A stretch of 64,000 nt of DNA. Origin: an uncultured Clostridia bacterium. Lineage in GTDB: Bacteria; Bacillota; Clostridia; Oscillospirales; Acutalibacteraceae. Of the stretch, positions 27,299 through 36,581 are shown in pieces. The notes beneath the pieces are model-generated. The model saw only the letters and a list, made by a program, of their open reading frames with translations, ran no database searches and had not been told where the DNA came from. The stretch spans positions 62,001-126,000 of the forward strand of contig CANQBP010000001.1 in the NCBI GenBank assembly GCA_947589415.1, given 5' to 3'. The stretch's first letter is position 1, and each line of letters begins with the position of its first letter. The position numbers and the translations under genes were made by a program.

Positions 27299-27745
27299 AT
27301 GTATAATGACAGATGTTTTAGTGCGTTAGCAAATATAAGGGGAGGAGAGGATAATTCCGATATAATCGGAAAGGTGCTGTTCTTCCAAAAACGTAACGGA
27401 GTTTTAGTTGCTGCGGATATAATGGGGTTGCCCGAAAACAGCACGGGTAATTTTTTTGCATTCCACATTCATGGCGGAATTTCATGCACGGGAAAGGATT
27501 TTGCAGATACTGCTGCACATTTTAATCCGAATGATGATATGCATCCGTTCCATGCGTGGGATTTGCCGCCGCTGTTATCAAATGACGGAAGGGCTTATTG
27601 TCAAGTCCTTACAAACCGCTTTCGTGTAAAAGACATAATAGGAAAAACGGTAGTTATCCATGATATGTCTGATGATTTCAGAACACAACCCGCAGGAGCA
27701 TCAGGAAAGAAAATAGCTTGCGGTGTTATAAAGAGCTGCAGTTAA
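27299..27745 (+). CDS. Cytosolic Cu/Zn superoxide dismutase-like protein
   Basis: 148 residues, no signal peptide. All seven metal ligands of Cu/Zn superoxide dismutase can be placed: two histidines in FHIHG, the bridging histidine in AAHFNP, two in DMHPFHAWDLP together with the aspartate, and the last in VVIHDMSDDF. The disulfide cysteines are present (ISCTG and IACG). The active-site arginine that guides superoxide is replaced by lysine (ASGKKIACG). Activity is plausible but weaker. ATG 27,299 follows CGGTGATTATTT. A terminator follows. Confidence 0.85.
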   Translation: MYNDRCFSALANIRGGEDNSDIIGKVLFFQKRNGVLVAADIMGLPENSTGNFFAFHIHGGISCTGKDFADTAAHFNPNDDMHPFHAWDLPPLLSNDGRAYCQVLTNRFRVKDIIGKTVVIHDMSDDFRTQPAGASGKKIACGVIKSCS

Positions 27746-27764
27746 AGATTTTTACAATATGGTA

Positions 27765-27816
27765 CACCCGATTGTTTATGAGCTATTGTTCATATCAACA
27801 GTCGGGTGAATTTTTT
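27765..27816 (+). terminator. Terminator after the superoxide dismutase-like gene
   Basis: CACCCGATTGTT (27,765-27,776) pairs with AACAGTCGGGTG (27,797-27,808) with one wobble and an extra inner TATGA/TCATA helix, followed by AATTTTTT. Confidence 0.85.
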
Positions 27817-27910
27817 ATGCGGTATATTGTGAATTTATATACAAAATAGAAATATTGTGGTCATAAATAAATGAAAAATCAGGAAATACGCAATTTATTA
27901 AAAAAATCTG

Positions 27911-27939
27911 TTGGTTATCGTCGAAAAATATAGTATAAT
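27911..27939 (+). promoter_or_regulatory. Promoter of the rnf operon
   Basis: TTGGTT (27,911-27,916) and a consensus TATAAT (27,934-27,939) are 17 bp apart, leaving a leader of about 100 bases before rnfC. Confidence 0.65.
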
Positions 27940-28045
27940 AATAATGCTTATGCTTTTTAAGCATAGAATTTATATGTACCTGTCATTTTTTGTTATTAGT
28001 TAGTCGGTAACAAGGGTACATAAAAGTATGAACGGAGGAGAAATT

Positions 28046-29359
28046 ATGAAATTGCACGGTATAAAGGTGCCGCATATGAAAAACACCGCCGACTGTGCGC
28101 CTGTAAGAATTGAAATTCCGAAATCCGTAACAATACCTATGGTCATGCATATAGGAAAGCCGGCAAAAGCGGTTGTTAAGCGTGGTGATACGGTAAAGGT
28201 CGGTCAGCTTATCGGAGAGGCAGACGGTTTTGTATCTTCAAACATTCATTCGAGTGTTTCGGGTACGGTCAAAAAAATTGATGAGATGATTTCTTCACAA
28301 GGAAACATGATGCCCTGCGTTGTTATCGAAACCGATGGTAAACAGGAACTTTGTGAGGGAATAAAGCCGCCGAATGTTAAGGATTTTGAGAGTTTTGTCG
28401 CCGCAGTAAAGGAAAGCGGAGTTGTTGGTCTGGGCGGTGCGGGTTTTCCGAGCTTTGTCAAGCTGAATGTTAAGGATTTGTCCAAAATTGACGCAGTAAT
28501 AATCAATGCCGCCGAATGTGAGCCTTATATTACATCGGACACCCGTACAATGATAGACAAGGGAGAATACGTTTTCAGCGGTATTGAGGCACTAAAAAAG
28601 TATATGGGTGTTAAACGCTTTATTATCGGTATAGAGAATAATAAACGTAAAGCTATTGAAAAAATGAAGGAGCTTGCCGAGAAAACCGAGGGTGTCGAAG
28701 TACACGTACTTCCGTCCGTATATCCGCAGGGCGGAGAAAAGGTACTGGTATATAACACGGTGAAAAAAGTGATACCGAGGGGAGGACTTCCGCTTGATGT
28801 CGGGGTGATTGTAATAAATGTGACAACACTTGCATTTATTGCGGAATACCTCGAAAAAGGAATACCGCTTGTCGAAAAATGCATAACGGTTGACGGCTCG
28901 GCGGTAAAAGAACCTAAAAATGTTATCGCACCGATAGGTACATCAATAAAAGATTTGCTTGACGGAGCAGGCGGTACGAACGGAACTCCTGCTAAAGTAT
29001 TATACGGGGGGCCTATGATGGGAATTGCCGTGCCGTCACTCGATGAGCCTGTACTTAAAAATACAAATGCAATAATAGCAATGGACGAAAAGGACGCCGC
29101 ACCGTTGAAGATGACTCCCTGTATAAGCTGCGGAGCTTGTCTTAATCATTGTCCGTTAAGGCTTGAACCGAGGGAAATATTCAGAGCCTACAACAATAAC
29201 TCTCCCGAAGAATTGGAAAGGCTGTGTGTTGACTTGTGTATGGAATGCGGCTGCTGTTCATTTGTCTGTCCTGCTAACAGACCGCTTGTCCAGACTAATA
29301 AGCTCGCTAAAATAATGCTTAGAAAATATCTTGCAGCCAAAAAGGAGGAAAAGAAATGA
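28046..29359 (+). CDS. rnfC: Rnf complex subunit C (NADH-binding, 2x[4Fe-4S])
   Basis: 437 residues. RnfC is the peripheral subunit that holds FMN/NADH and two [4Fe-4S] clusters and exchanges electrons with NAD+. The nucleotide-binding loop GLGGAGFPSFVKLN and the cluster motifs CISCGACLNHCP and CMECGCCSFVCP are present. I start at ATG 28,046 with GGAGGAG upstream; an in-frame ATG at 28,028 lacks a ribosome site. It is the first gene of rnfCDGEAB, each overlapping or nearly touching the next. Rnf couples ferredoxin oxidation to NAD+ reduction and pumps Na+ or H+. Confidence 0.97.
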   Translation: MKLHGIKVPHMKNTADCAPVRIEIPKSVTIPMVMHIGKPAKAVVKRGDTVKVGQLIGEADGFVSSNIHSSVSGTVKKIDEMISSQGNMMPCVVIETDGKQELCEGIKPPNVKDFESFVAAVKESGVVGLGGAGFPSFVKLNVKDLSKIDAVIINAAECEPYITSDTRTMIDKGEYVFSGIEALKKYMGVKRFIIGIENNKRKAIEKMKELAEKTEGVEVHVLPSVYPQGGEKVLVYNTVKKVIPRGGLPLDVGVIVINVTTLAFIAEYLEKGIPLVEKCITVDGSAVKEPKNVIAPIGTSIKDLLDGAGGTNGTPAKVLYGGPMMGIAVPSLDEPVLKNTNAIIAMDEKDAAPLKMTPCISCGACLNHCPLRLEPREIFRAYNNNSPEELERLCVDLCMECGCCSFVCPANRPLVQTNKLAKIMLRKYLAAKKEEKK

Positions 29360-30288
29360 GTAAGTTGATATCTTCAGTTTCCCCCCATATAGGCGGTAAG
29401 CGTACAACTCAAAAAATAATGCTTGATGTCATAATCGCACTTGTGCCTGCATTGATAGCATCCGTGGTTATATTCGGATACAGAAGTCTTATAGTGGTCG
29501 CAGTATGTGTTGTCAGTTGTGTGCTTTCCGAATTTTTATTTGAGAAACTGTGTAAAAGAGATGTTACGATTTCGGATCTTTCCGCTGTTGTAACGGGTAT
29601 ATTGCTTGCATTCAATTTGCCTGTCGGAATACCGATATGGCAGGCTGTTTTTGGAAGTGTTGCGGCAATTATAGTTGTAAAGGAGCTGTTCGGCGGGATA
29701 GGTCAGAATTTCGCTAACCCCGCAATAACAGCGAGAATAATAATGCTGACCGCTTTTGCGGGGCCAATGACAACATGGGTGATACCCAATTCTATTGACG
29801 GTGCTGATGCAGTATCCGGTGCAACACCCCTTGTTGCCGAAGCTAAGGGAGAAAAGCTGCCGTCATACCTTTCGCTGTTTCTCGGAACACACGGAGGCTG
29901 TATTGGAGAAACTTGTGCTGCCGCACTTTTGCTTGGGGGTGCTTATCTTCTGATAAGACGTGTGATATCTTTCCATACACCTCTTGCATTTATCGGAACG
30001 GTTGCCGTTATGTCATTTATTTGCGGCAAAGATGTTTTGTTCCAGCTCCTTTCCGGAGGACTGCTACTTGGTGCTTTCTTTATGGCTACTGATTATGCAA
30101 CAACGCCGTCAACCAAATGGGGAAAGGTGATTTTCGGAATAGGCTGCGGACTTATTACCGTGCTTATAAGATTTTACGGTAATCTTCCGGAGGGAGTATC
30201 GTTCTCTATACTTCTGATGAATATATTTACGCCATATATATCAAGACTTACAAGAAATAAGCCGCTGACAGGAGGTGCCGAGGCATGA
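29356..30288 (+). CDS. rnfD: Rnf complex subunit D (membrane, covalent FMN)
   Basis: 310 residues with about eight to nine membrane segments. The covalent FMN site is the threonine of DAVSGATPL, as in NqrB/RnfD. The start codon overlaps the rnfC stop (ATGA), with GGAGGAAAAG as ribosome site. RnfD carries part of the ion path and the electron path through the membrane. Confidence 0.96.
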   Translation: MSKLISSVSPHIGGKRTTQKIMLDVIIALVPALIASVVIFGYRSLIVVAVCVVSCVLSEFLFEKLCKRDVTISDLSAVVTGILLAFNLPVGIPIWQAVFGSVAAIIVVKELFGGIGQNFANPAITARIIMLTAFAGPMTTWVIPNSIDGADAVSGATPLVAEAKGEKLPSYLSLFLGTHGGCIGETCAAALLLGGAYLLIRRVISFHTPLAFIGTVAVMSFICGKDVLFQLLSGGLLLGAFFMATDYATTPSTKWGKVIFGIGCGLITVLIRFYGNLPEGVSFSILLMNIFTPYISRLTRNKPLTGGAEA

Positions 30289-30812
30289 AAGATATAATAA
30301 AGCCGATAGCTGTACTGGGAGCGATATGTCTTGTAGTAACGGCACTTCTTGCCTATATAAACGGCATAACGCAGCCGATAATAAAGGCTGCCGAGGAAGA
30401 GGCGGCGGCGCAGGCAAGGTCGGAGGTGCTTAAAGAAGCGAATTCCTTTGAAATGATGAAGGTTAAAAATTTACCCGATGGGGTCACTGAGGTTTATAAA
30501 GGCAGCGGCGACAGCGGATATGTATTTATGATGACACAAAAGGGATACGGCGGAGATATCAAACTTATATGCGGTATCAAAAACGACGGTACGATAGAAG
30601 CCGTAAAAACCTTATCGCATAGTGAAACAAGCGGTATAGGGTCACGTGTTGTTGACAACGGATCGGGCTACCGTGAAAAATATGTCGGAAAAACAGCAAA
30701 TGATTATCAGAGTGTTGATGCGATAACGGGAGCTACGATTTCATCGACTGCATATAAAAAGGCTGTCGGAAGTGCGTTTGAAGCATATAAAGTTGTAAAG
30801 GGGGCGGAGTGA
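30285..30812 (+). CDS. rnfG: Rnf complex subunit G (covalent FMN)
   Basis: 175 residues: one N-terminal membrane anchor (VLGAICLVVTALLAYI) and an outside-facing FMN domain with the flavinylation site DAITGATISSTA, whose threonine carries FMN by a phosphoester bond. The start overlaps the rnfD stop by ATGA. Late cytochromes are not involved in this clostridial type. Confidence 0.95.
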   Translation: MKDIIKPIAVLGAICLVVTALLAYINGITQPIIKAAEEEAAAQARSEVLKEANSFEMMKVKNLPDGVTEVYKGSGDSGYVFMMTQKGYGGDIKLICGIKNDGTIEAVKTLSHSETSGIGSRVVDNGSGYREKYVGKTANDYQSVDAITGATISSTAYKKAVGSAFEAYKVVKGAE

Positions 30813-31501
30813 TGAATACACTTAAAAATTTTACAAAAGGTCTTATAAAAGAAAATCCTGTTTTGGTACTTGTATTGGGAACCTGCCCGACACTTGCAAC
30901 TTCGACAAGTGTTATAAATGCACTCGGAATGGGTGCGGCTGCAACGATAGTTTTGCTCTGCTCGAACATAGTAATATCGGCATTGAGAAAGGTTATACCG
31001 AATACAGTACGTATTCCGTGCTATATCGTACTTATAGCGGGTTTTGTAACAATGGTACAGATGCTTGTTAAGGCTTTTTCACCTGCACTTGATGAGTCAC
31101 TCGGTATATATCTGCCGCTTATAGTTGTAAACTGTATAATACTCGGAAGAGCAGAAATGTTTGCGAATAAGAACGGCGTATTTGACTCTGCGGTAGATGC
31201 CGTGGGAATGGGTGCGGGATTTACACTTGCATTGTTCCTTATGGCAACTCTGCGTGAGATATTCGGCAACGGTACATTCTGCGGAATTGAAATACCCGTG
31301 CTTGCGGATAATCATATATCTATTATGACCATGGCACCGGGAGGATTTTTCGTGTTCGGTCTGCTGATAGCTGCTGTCAATAAGTTTGCAAAGAATAAGC
31401 CTAAGAAAAAAGATTTCGGCTGTCAGGGTTGTCCGCAGGCGGAGGTTTGCGGAAAAGCAGGCTGTAACAATGCTGTAAAGGAGGCTGCTGAAAATGACTA
31501 A
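30812..31501 (+). CDS. rnfE: Rnf complex subunit E (membrane)
   Basis: 229 residues, six membrane segments, with the family blocks NPVLVLVLGTCPTLATST and MGAGFTLALFLMATLREIFG; a conserved cysteine of the first block helps hold the intramembrane iron centre with RnfA. The C terminus has a cysteine-rich extension (CQGCPQAEVCGKAGC) that is not part of the core family and might bind a metal. I choose ATG 30,812, overlapping the rnfG stop by one base. Confidence 0.95.
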   Translation: MNTLKNFTKGLIKENPVLVLVLGTCPTLATSTSVINALGMGAAATIVLLCSNIVISALRKVIPNTVRIPCYIVLIAGFVTMVQMLVKAFSPALDESLGIYLPLIVVNCIILGRAEMFANKNGVFDSAVDAVGMGAGFTLALFLMATLREIFGNGTFCGIEIPVLADNHISIMTMAPGGFFVFGLLIAAVNKFAKNKPKKKDFGCQGCPQAEVCGKAGCNNAVKEAAEND

Positions 31502-32084
31502 GCTGATTATAATACTGCTTTCGGCAGTATTTATAAATAACTATGTACTTTCAAGATTTTTGGGTATATGTCCGTTTCTCGGGGTATCAAAAAAACTCGA
31601 CTCCGCTGCGGGTATGAGTATTGCGGTAATATTTGTAATGCTTATGGCGACTGCGGCTACCTATCCCATACAGATGTATCTCCTTGTTCCGAATGACCTC
31701 GGATATTTACAGACGATTGTTTTCATTCTGGTAATAGCTGCACTTGTTCAGCTTGTTGAAATTGTGCTTAAAAGATTTATACCGTCACTTCATAAATCAT
31801 TGGGTGTATATCTTCCGCTTATAACAACAAACTGCGCCGTATTGGGTGTTACAATACTCAATATAGATGAGGGATATACTTTTGTTGAGGCTATGGTTAA
31901 TTCGCTCGGAAGCGGTCTGGGTTTTTTCCTTGCAATGGTAATGTTTTCCGGAGTGCGTTCCACTATTGAGGGAAGCGACATTCCGAAAAGTTTCAAGGGA
32001 CTGCCGATAACGCTTATTGCAGCGGCAATTACATCTTTGTCATTCCTCGGATTTGGCGGAGTTGTGGAAAATCTTTTCGGATAA
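31494..32084 (+). CDS. rnfA: Rnf complex subunit A (membrane)
   Basis: 196 residues with six membrane segments, paralogous to RnfE and inserted in opposite orientation. Family blocks are INNYVLSRFLGICPFLGVSK and LPLITTNCAVLGV, including the cysteines that ligate the intramembrane cluster. It overlaps rnfE by 8 bases and has AAAGGAGG in the rnfE coding end. Confidence 0.96.
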   Translation: MTKLIIILLSAVFINNYVLSRFLGICPFLGVSKKLDSAAGMSIAVIFVMLMATAATYPIQMYLLVPNDLGYLQTIVFILVIAALVQLVEIVLKRFIPSLHKSLGVYLPLITTNCAVLGVTILNIDEGYTFVEAMVNSLGSGLGFFLAMVMFSGVRSTIEGSDIPKSFKGLPITLIAAAITSLSFLGFGGVVENLFG

Positions 32085-32099
32085 TGGAGGTGCCGTAAA

Positions 32100-32930
32100 A
32101 TGGATTCAATTCTTACAGCGGTTATCCCCGTTGTTATAATAGGTATAGTATGTGCTGCCGTACTCGTGGTTGCATCAAAGTTAATGGCAGTAAAGGAGGA
32201 CGAAAGATTTCCTGCCGTCAGGGACTGTTTGCCGGGGGCAAATTGCGGAGCCTGCGGTTTTGCCGGTTGTGACGGATATGCTAAAGCGCTATGCGAAAAT
32301 CCGGATACTCCCACAAATTTGTGTGTACCGGGGGCAGATGCCGTATCAAGGCAGCTAAGCGATATTTTAGGTGTAGAATTTGCAGATGTTATAGAAAAAG
32401 TTGCAGTTGTACACTGCGGAGGAGATTGCAGCAGGACGGAAGATAAATTTCTGTATGAGGGAATAAAGAGTTGTGCTGCGGCAAAGCTGATGTACGGAGG
32501 AAAGGGAAGCTGCAGTTACGGCTGTCTTGCATTGGGGGATTGTGCTAATGTCTGTCCGCAGGATGCAATATGTATTGAGGACGGAGTGGCAAGAGTAAAT
32601 GCGAAAAAATGTATAGGCTGCGGACTTTGTGCGCGTACCTGTCCGAATAACCTTATTTCGCTTGTTGCCGATGTTGAGAGAGTTGTTGTGACTTGCAGCA
32701 ATAAAGACAAGGGTGCGCTAACGAGAAAAGTATGCTCGAACGGCTGTATAGGCTGTAAAAAGTGTGAAAAGGTATGTCCTATGGGTGCAATAACCGTAAA
32801 GGACAATGTTGCGGTCATTGATTACGATAAATGCACTGATTGTACCGATTTTGGTGTTTGTGCGAAAAATTGTACAACTGGCTGTATTTTGGTAGCGGAT
32901 CTCAGCGGAATGCATAGGGTTAAGGAATAA
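32100..32930 (+). CDS. rnfB: Rnf complex subunit B (multi-cluster ferredoxin-type)
   Basis: 276 residues: an N-terminal membrane helix, an Fe-S domain with NCGACGFAGCDGYAKALC, then further ferredoxin-type motifs CANVCP, CIGCGLCARTCP, CIGCKKCEKVCP and CTDCTDFGVCAKNC. RnfB takes electrons from reduced ferredoxin. The number of cysteines predicts several [4Fe-4S] clusters, as in other clostridial RnfB proteins. GGAGG lies 9 bases before ATG 32,100. The downstream NifS/NifU pair could support cluster loading. Confidence 0.96.
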   Translation: MDSILTAVIPVVIIGIVCAAVLVVASKLMAVKEDERFPAVRDCLPGANCGACGFAGCDGYAKALCENPDTPTNLCVPGADAVSRQLSDILGVEFADVIEKVAVVHCGGDCSRTEDKFLYEGIKSCAAAKLMYGGKGSCSYGCLALGDCANVCPQDAICIEDGVARVNAKKCIGCGLCARTCPNNLISLVADVERVVVTCSNKDKGALTRKVCSNGCIGCKKCEKVCPMGAITVKDNVAVIDYDKCTDCTDFGVCAKNCTTGCILVADLSGMHRVKE

Positions 32931-32969
32931 TTTGAATTATGAGATTTTAACGGGGAGTGATGTCACTGT

Positions 32970-34580
32970 ATGAGGGCAATTCTTTATTTATTGAGAAAAA
33001 ATTTAAAAAATGCAATAGTTGATACGCTGCGTCACCCTCTGAAATTTTTGCTCTATCTGTTTATAATTATCAGCATGATTTACGGGGCAGTAATCGGGTT
33101 TGTTTCTGGTACGGACAATTCTTCTGTCGGTGATATTTTTGACATAAGGCTTCTTAGCGGAGGATATCTTGCTATTCTTTTTTTCATAAGCATACCGATT
33201 ATGCTGAAAGGTCTTAGTTCCGGCACAAGTTTCTTTTCATTGAGTGACGTGAATAATATATTTATATCACCCGTATCACCGAAACTTATTTTGATTTACG
33301 GGGTAGGCAGAAGGCTTGCGACCATGCTTGTGCTTGTCGTAACGTTCTCCGCATACGGCGGTATGGTTATAAATATGTTTGATATAAGCGTGCCGCAGGC
33401 ATTACTTCTTATTTTGGGTATAATTCTTATGTTAGCCGTGGTTCAGCTTGCAACTCTCATGATATTTTGTCTTGCCTGCAATCACCCCGTAAGGGCAAGG
33501 ATAATGAAGTACATTATATATGCGGTTGTATTTTTTGCGGTATGTACTGCTTTATATCATATATTTGCCAATGGTGTGACCGCTGATAATATCCTTAATG
33601 CCGTATCTTTGCCGATACTTGAATTTATTCCGATAATAGGCTGGCTGCACGGTTTTATTTTTGCCGTTATGGCGGGTGATGCGGTGAAAATTGCAATTTT
33701 TGCCGCCCTTACGGTTCTGACCGCCGCAGTCAGTATCATAGTCCTTGTAAAATCCAAGCCGGACTATTATGAAGATGTTCTTTCAAGTGCCGAAAGCTAT
33801 CATGAATTTCGTGAGTCGATACGTGAGGGAAAGATGAGCGACAAGGTCATGATGGGGGACAGAGAAATAAAACTCCGCAAGACCGGTATAAAGAAAGGAC
33901 ACGGGGCAAGTGCAATATTTTACAAGCATATCCTTGAGGGGAGCAGACGTTCGAGGTTTATGTTTTTTAACATAAATACGTTTGTTCTTATATTTATCGC
34001 ATTTATCATAGGTTTTGGAATACGAAGTGCTATGCCGTCCGTTAATCCGACAATCATATATCTTGCCGCGGTTATAATACTGTCATATGTTCAGTTTTTT
34101 TTCAGTGCATCAGGAGATTGGGTCAAGGAGCTTACAAAGCCGTACATATATCTGATTCCCGATAATGCGGTAAAGAAACTCATTATGGCGGCGGCGACAG
34201 GAATTATTAAGCCGTTTACCGACGGTATTATAACATTTACGCTGCTCGGCATTTTTGTTGGCGGAAATATACTTGACATTATAATATGTGCCGTTACATA
34301 CGGAAGTTTCGGCTGTATATACATATCGTCAAATATACTTGCGCAGCGTATAGTTGGCGTTGACAGTACGGGAGGTGTTTTTATCACATTCTATATGTCT
34401 GTTATAGTGATGGCTATCATACCGGGTGTAATCGCCGGATTATTTGTATTATCCTCATGTGCCGGTTTTTGGGGTTCGATTGCTGCTACACTTTTAGATG
34501 CTCCGATGTTTATATGGAATATGGCAATATCTTTGGTAATTTTTCTGACTTGCAGAAATCTTCTCAATAATACCCAATAG
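32970..34580 (+). CDS. Putative ABC-exporter-type membrane protein
   Basis: 536 residues with about a dozen hydrophobic segments in two blocks, separated by a charged cytoplasmic region near 270-320 (YYEDVLSSAESYHEFRESI). It resembles the 'putative ABC exporter' family of Firmicutes, a permease-like group. No ATP-binding subunit is encoded next to it, so its ATPase must lie elsewhere if it has one. ATG 32,970 follows GGGGAGTGATG. It is 39 bp behind rnfB and could be read from the rnf operon; a strong terminator follows. Confidence 0.7.
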   Translation: MRAILYLLRKNLKNAIVDTLRHPLKFLLYLFIIISMIYGAVIGFVSGTDNSSVGDIFDIRLLSGGYLAILFFISIPIMLKGLSSGTSFFSLSDVNNIFISPVSPKLILIYGVGRRLATMLVLVVTFSAYGGMVINMFDISVPQALLLILGIILMLAVVQLATLMIFCLACNHPVRARIMKYIIYAVVFFAVCTALYHIFANGVTADNILNAVSLPILEFIPIIGWLHGFIFAVMAGDAVKIAIFAALTVLTAAVSIIVLVKSKPDYYEDVLSSAESYHEFRESIREGKMSDKVMMGDREIKLRKTGIKKGHGASAIFYKHILEGSRRSRFMFFNINTFVLIFIAFIIGFGIRSAMPSVNPTIIYLAAVIILSYVQFFFSASGDWVKELTKPYIYLIPDNAVKKLIMAAATGIIKPFTDGIITFTLLGIFVGGNILDIIICAVTYGSFGCIYISSNILAQRIVGVDSTGGVFITFYMSVIVMAIIPGVIAGLFVLSSCAGFWGSIAATLLDAPMFIWNMAISLVIFLTCRNLLNNTQ

Positions 34581-34657
34581 TGTCGGGGACGTTTAGAAAG
34601 ATAAATGCCGATTTCGGTGAGTGTTGACATAAAAACCGAATATTCTATAAAACAAAA

Positions 34658-34703
34658 AATCAAGACGGTTTCAACAAATTTTACGAAACCGTCTTGATTT
34701 TTT
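34658..34703. terminator. Bidirectional terminator between the exporter and nifU genes
   Basis: A perfect 15 bp stem (AATCAAGACGGTTTC 34,658-34,672; GAAACCGTCTTGATT 34,685-34,699) with a 12-base loop. It is flanked by an A run on the left and a T run on the right, so it works on both strands, for the exporter gene from the left and the nifSU genes from the right. Confidence 0.9.
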
Positions 34704-34742
34704 AATATTTAAATAAACTTTTCCGTGAGTATGCTTAGAAAC

Positions 34743-35174
34743 TTATTCTTCAAACGAACATTCTTCGCAGTCATGTATTTCACCGACAATAGGAGTGGGG
34801 TCAATGCCCTGACGTGTGTAGTAGTCGCTTACTGCGGCTTTTATAGCCTGCTCGGCAAGTACAGAACAATGTACCTTTACGGGCGGAAGTCCGTCAAGAG
34901 CTTCCATAACCGCCTTATTAGTGAGCTTTAACGCATCTTCAATGGAGTGACCTTTTACAAGCTCGGTTGCCATTGAGCTTGTTGCAATAGCTGCACCGCA
35001 GCCGAAGGTTTTAAAACTTACGTCCGTGATAACGTCGTTGTCAACCTTAATGTACATTTTCATTATATCACCGCATTTGGGGTTGCCTACTTCACCGATA
35101 CCGTCGGCATCTTTCATTTCACCGACATTTCTCGGATTTGCGAAATGATCCATAACTTTTTCACTGTATGCCAT
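34743..35174 (-). CDS. nifU: NifU/IscU-type Fe-S cluster scaffold
   Basis: 143 residues, N-terminal NifU/IscU domain only. The three cluster cysteines and the neighbouring aspartate are present: NPKCGDIMK, TFGCGAAIA and VHCSVLAE. It receives sulfur from the cysteine desulfurase encoded 30 bp upstream and builds [2Fe-2S]/[4Fe-4S] clusters for transfer. The C-terminal tail has an extra HDCEEC motif common in clostridial members. Start ATG 35,174 with AAAGGTG upstream; the GTG at 35,183 lies inside that ribosome site. Confidence 0.94.
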   Translation of the reverse strand: MAYSEKVMDHFANPRNVGEMKDADGIGEVGNPKCGDIMKMYIKVDNDVITDVSFKTFGCGAAIATSSMATELVKGHSIEDALKLTNKAVMEALDGLPPVKVHCSVLAEQAIKAAVSDYYTRQGIDPTPIVGEIHDCEECSFEE

Positions 35175-35204
35175 AATAATCACCTTTCATAAATATAGTA
35201 TTAC

Positions 35205-36386
35205 TTATTTATCATTTTTGATAATCTTCTCCCATAGCGGCGACATTGACCTTAATCTGTCTACTATGGGTGGGAGTACGGAGAGAATATAGTCTATATC
35301 ATCTTCTGTATTTTCGGTGCTGAAAGTCATTCTTATCGAGCCGTGAGCAATTTCGTGCGGCAGACCGATAGAGAGAAGTACATGACTCGGATCAAGCGAA
35401 CCTGATGTGCAGGCGGAACCGGACGAGGCGGAAATACCCTTGAGATCAAGGCTGAGCAAAAGTGATTCGCCCTCTATTCCCTGAAAACACATATTTACAT
35501 TTCCCGGAAGTCTGTTTGTTCTGTCACCGTTAATTCTTGAACGGTCGATTTTCAGTAAATTGTCGATAAGTCTGTCACGCATCTTTTCAAGCCGCTTATT
35601 TCTTTCCGGCATTACCTCAACGGATTCTTTCAACGCTTCAGCCATTCCGACAACTCCTGCAATATTTTCCGTTCCTGCCCTCAAACCTCTTTCCTGCGCA
35701 CCGCCGTGTACAAGATTCGGCAGCCTTATGCCCTTGCGGACATACAGAGCGCCGACACCTTTCGGACCGTGAAATTTATGCGATGAGAGTGAAAGCATAT
35801 CAACCCCCAGATCCTTAACATCGACCGGAATTGTACCGACAGCTTGTACGGCATCGGTGTGGAATATAATACCATGCTTTTTTGCGATAGCCGCAAGTTC
35901 CTTTATCGGTTGGATCGTGCCAATTTCATTATTGGCATACATTATTGTGATAAGAGCCGTATCTTCTCTTATAGCAGCCTCAAGTTCATCGGGACGAACC
36001 AAACCGTCCTCATGTACATCAAGAAGAGTGACCTCAAAACCGTGCTTTTCGAGATATTCAAGCGTATGAAGAACGGCATGATGTTCAAACTTGCTTGAAA
36101 TAATGTGTTTCCTGCCTTTTTTTTCGCCAAGCTCGGCTGCACCCTTTATTGCCCAGTTATCGGCTTCACTTCCGCCCGAAAGGAAAAAAATCTCGTTCGG
36201 CTGTGCGTTAAGACATACCGCAATATCATCTCTTGCTTTATCGACCGCTTTCCTTGCATTGACACCTTCGGTATAAAGACTTGACGGATTTCCGTAAATT
36301 TCTGTAAAATACGGTTTCATTGCATCGAAAGCACGTTCACTTAATTTTGTCGTGGCAGCATTATCGGCATATACCCTTTTTATCAA
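35205..36386 (-). CDS. nifS: Cysteine desulfurase (NifS/IscS)
   Basis: 393 residues. A PLP-dependent class V aminotransferase-fold enzyme that converts cysteine to alanine and a protein persulfide. The PLP lysine is in [14 protein letters not shown] and the mobile-loop cysteine in [15 protein letters not shown]; the N terminus [11 protein letters not shown] is typical. The start is TTG 36,386 with GAGG 7-10 bases upstream. It forms a two-gene unit with nifU; no IscR-type regulator gene is adjacent, which fits the minimal clostridial system. Confidence 0.96.
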   Translation of the reverse strand: MIKRVYADNAATTKLSERAFDAMKPYFTEIYGNPSSLYTEGVNARKAVDKARDDIAVCLNAQPNEIFFLSGGSEADNWAIKGAAELGEKKGRKHIISSKFEHHAVLHTLEYLEKHGFEVTLLDVHEDGLVRPDELEAAIREDTALITIMYANNEIGTIQPIKELAAIAKKHGIIFHTDAVQAVGTIPVDVKDLGVDMLSLSSHKFHGPKGVGALYVRKGIRLPNLVHGGAQERGLRAGTENIAGVVGMAEALKESVEVMPERNKRLEKMRDRLIDNLLKIDRSRINGDRTNRLPGNVNMCFQGIEGESLLLSLDLKGISASSGSACTSGSLDPSHVLLSIGLPHEIAHGSIRMTFSTENTEDDIDYILSVLPPIVDRLRSMSPLWEKIIKNDK

Positions 36387-36581
36387 AAAAATCGACCTCG
36401 ATTCTGTATATTATTATGGGAATAAATTGAATAAGAAATGTAATATTATTCTTGCTCAGTTTTCCCGACAAATACATAATACCGCAATATTTTCAATAAA
36501 TCAATAGTTTTTTGCTAATTCATAGTAAATTAGTATGATATATTTTTCGGTTTACGATAATTTATGTAATTTATACAAAAA

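Noticed and set aside
36510-36540. AT-rich inverted repeat CTAATT/AATTAG downstream of rnhA
   Set aside because: The stem is only 6 bp of A-T pairs with a 7-base loop, too weak to call a terminator.
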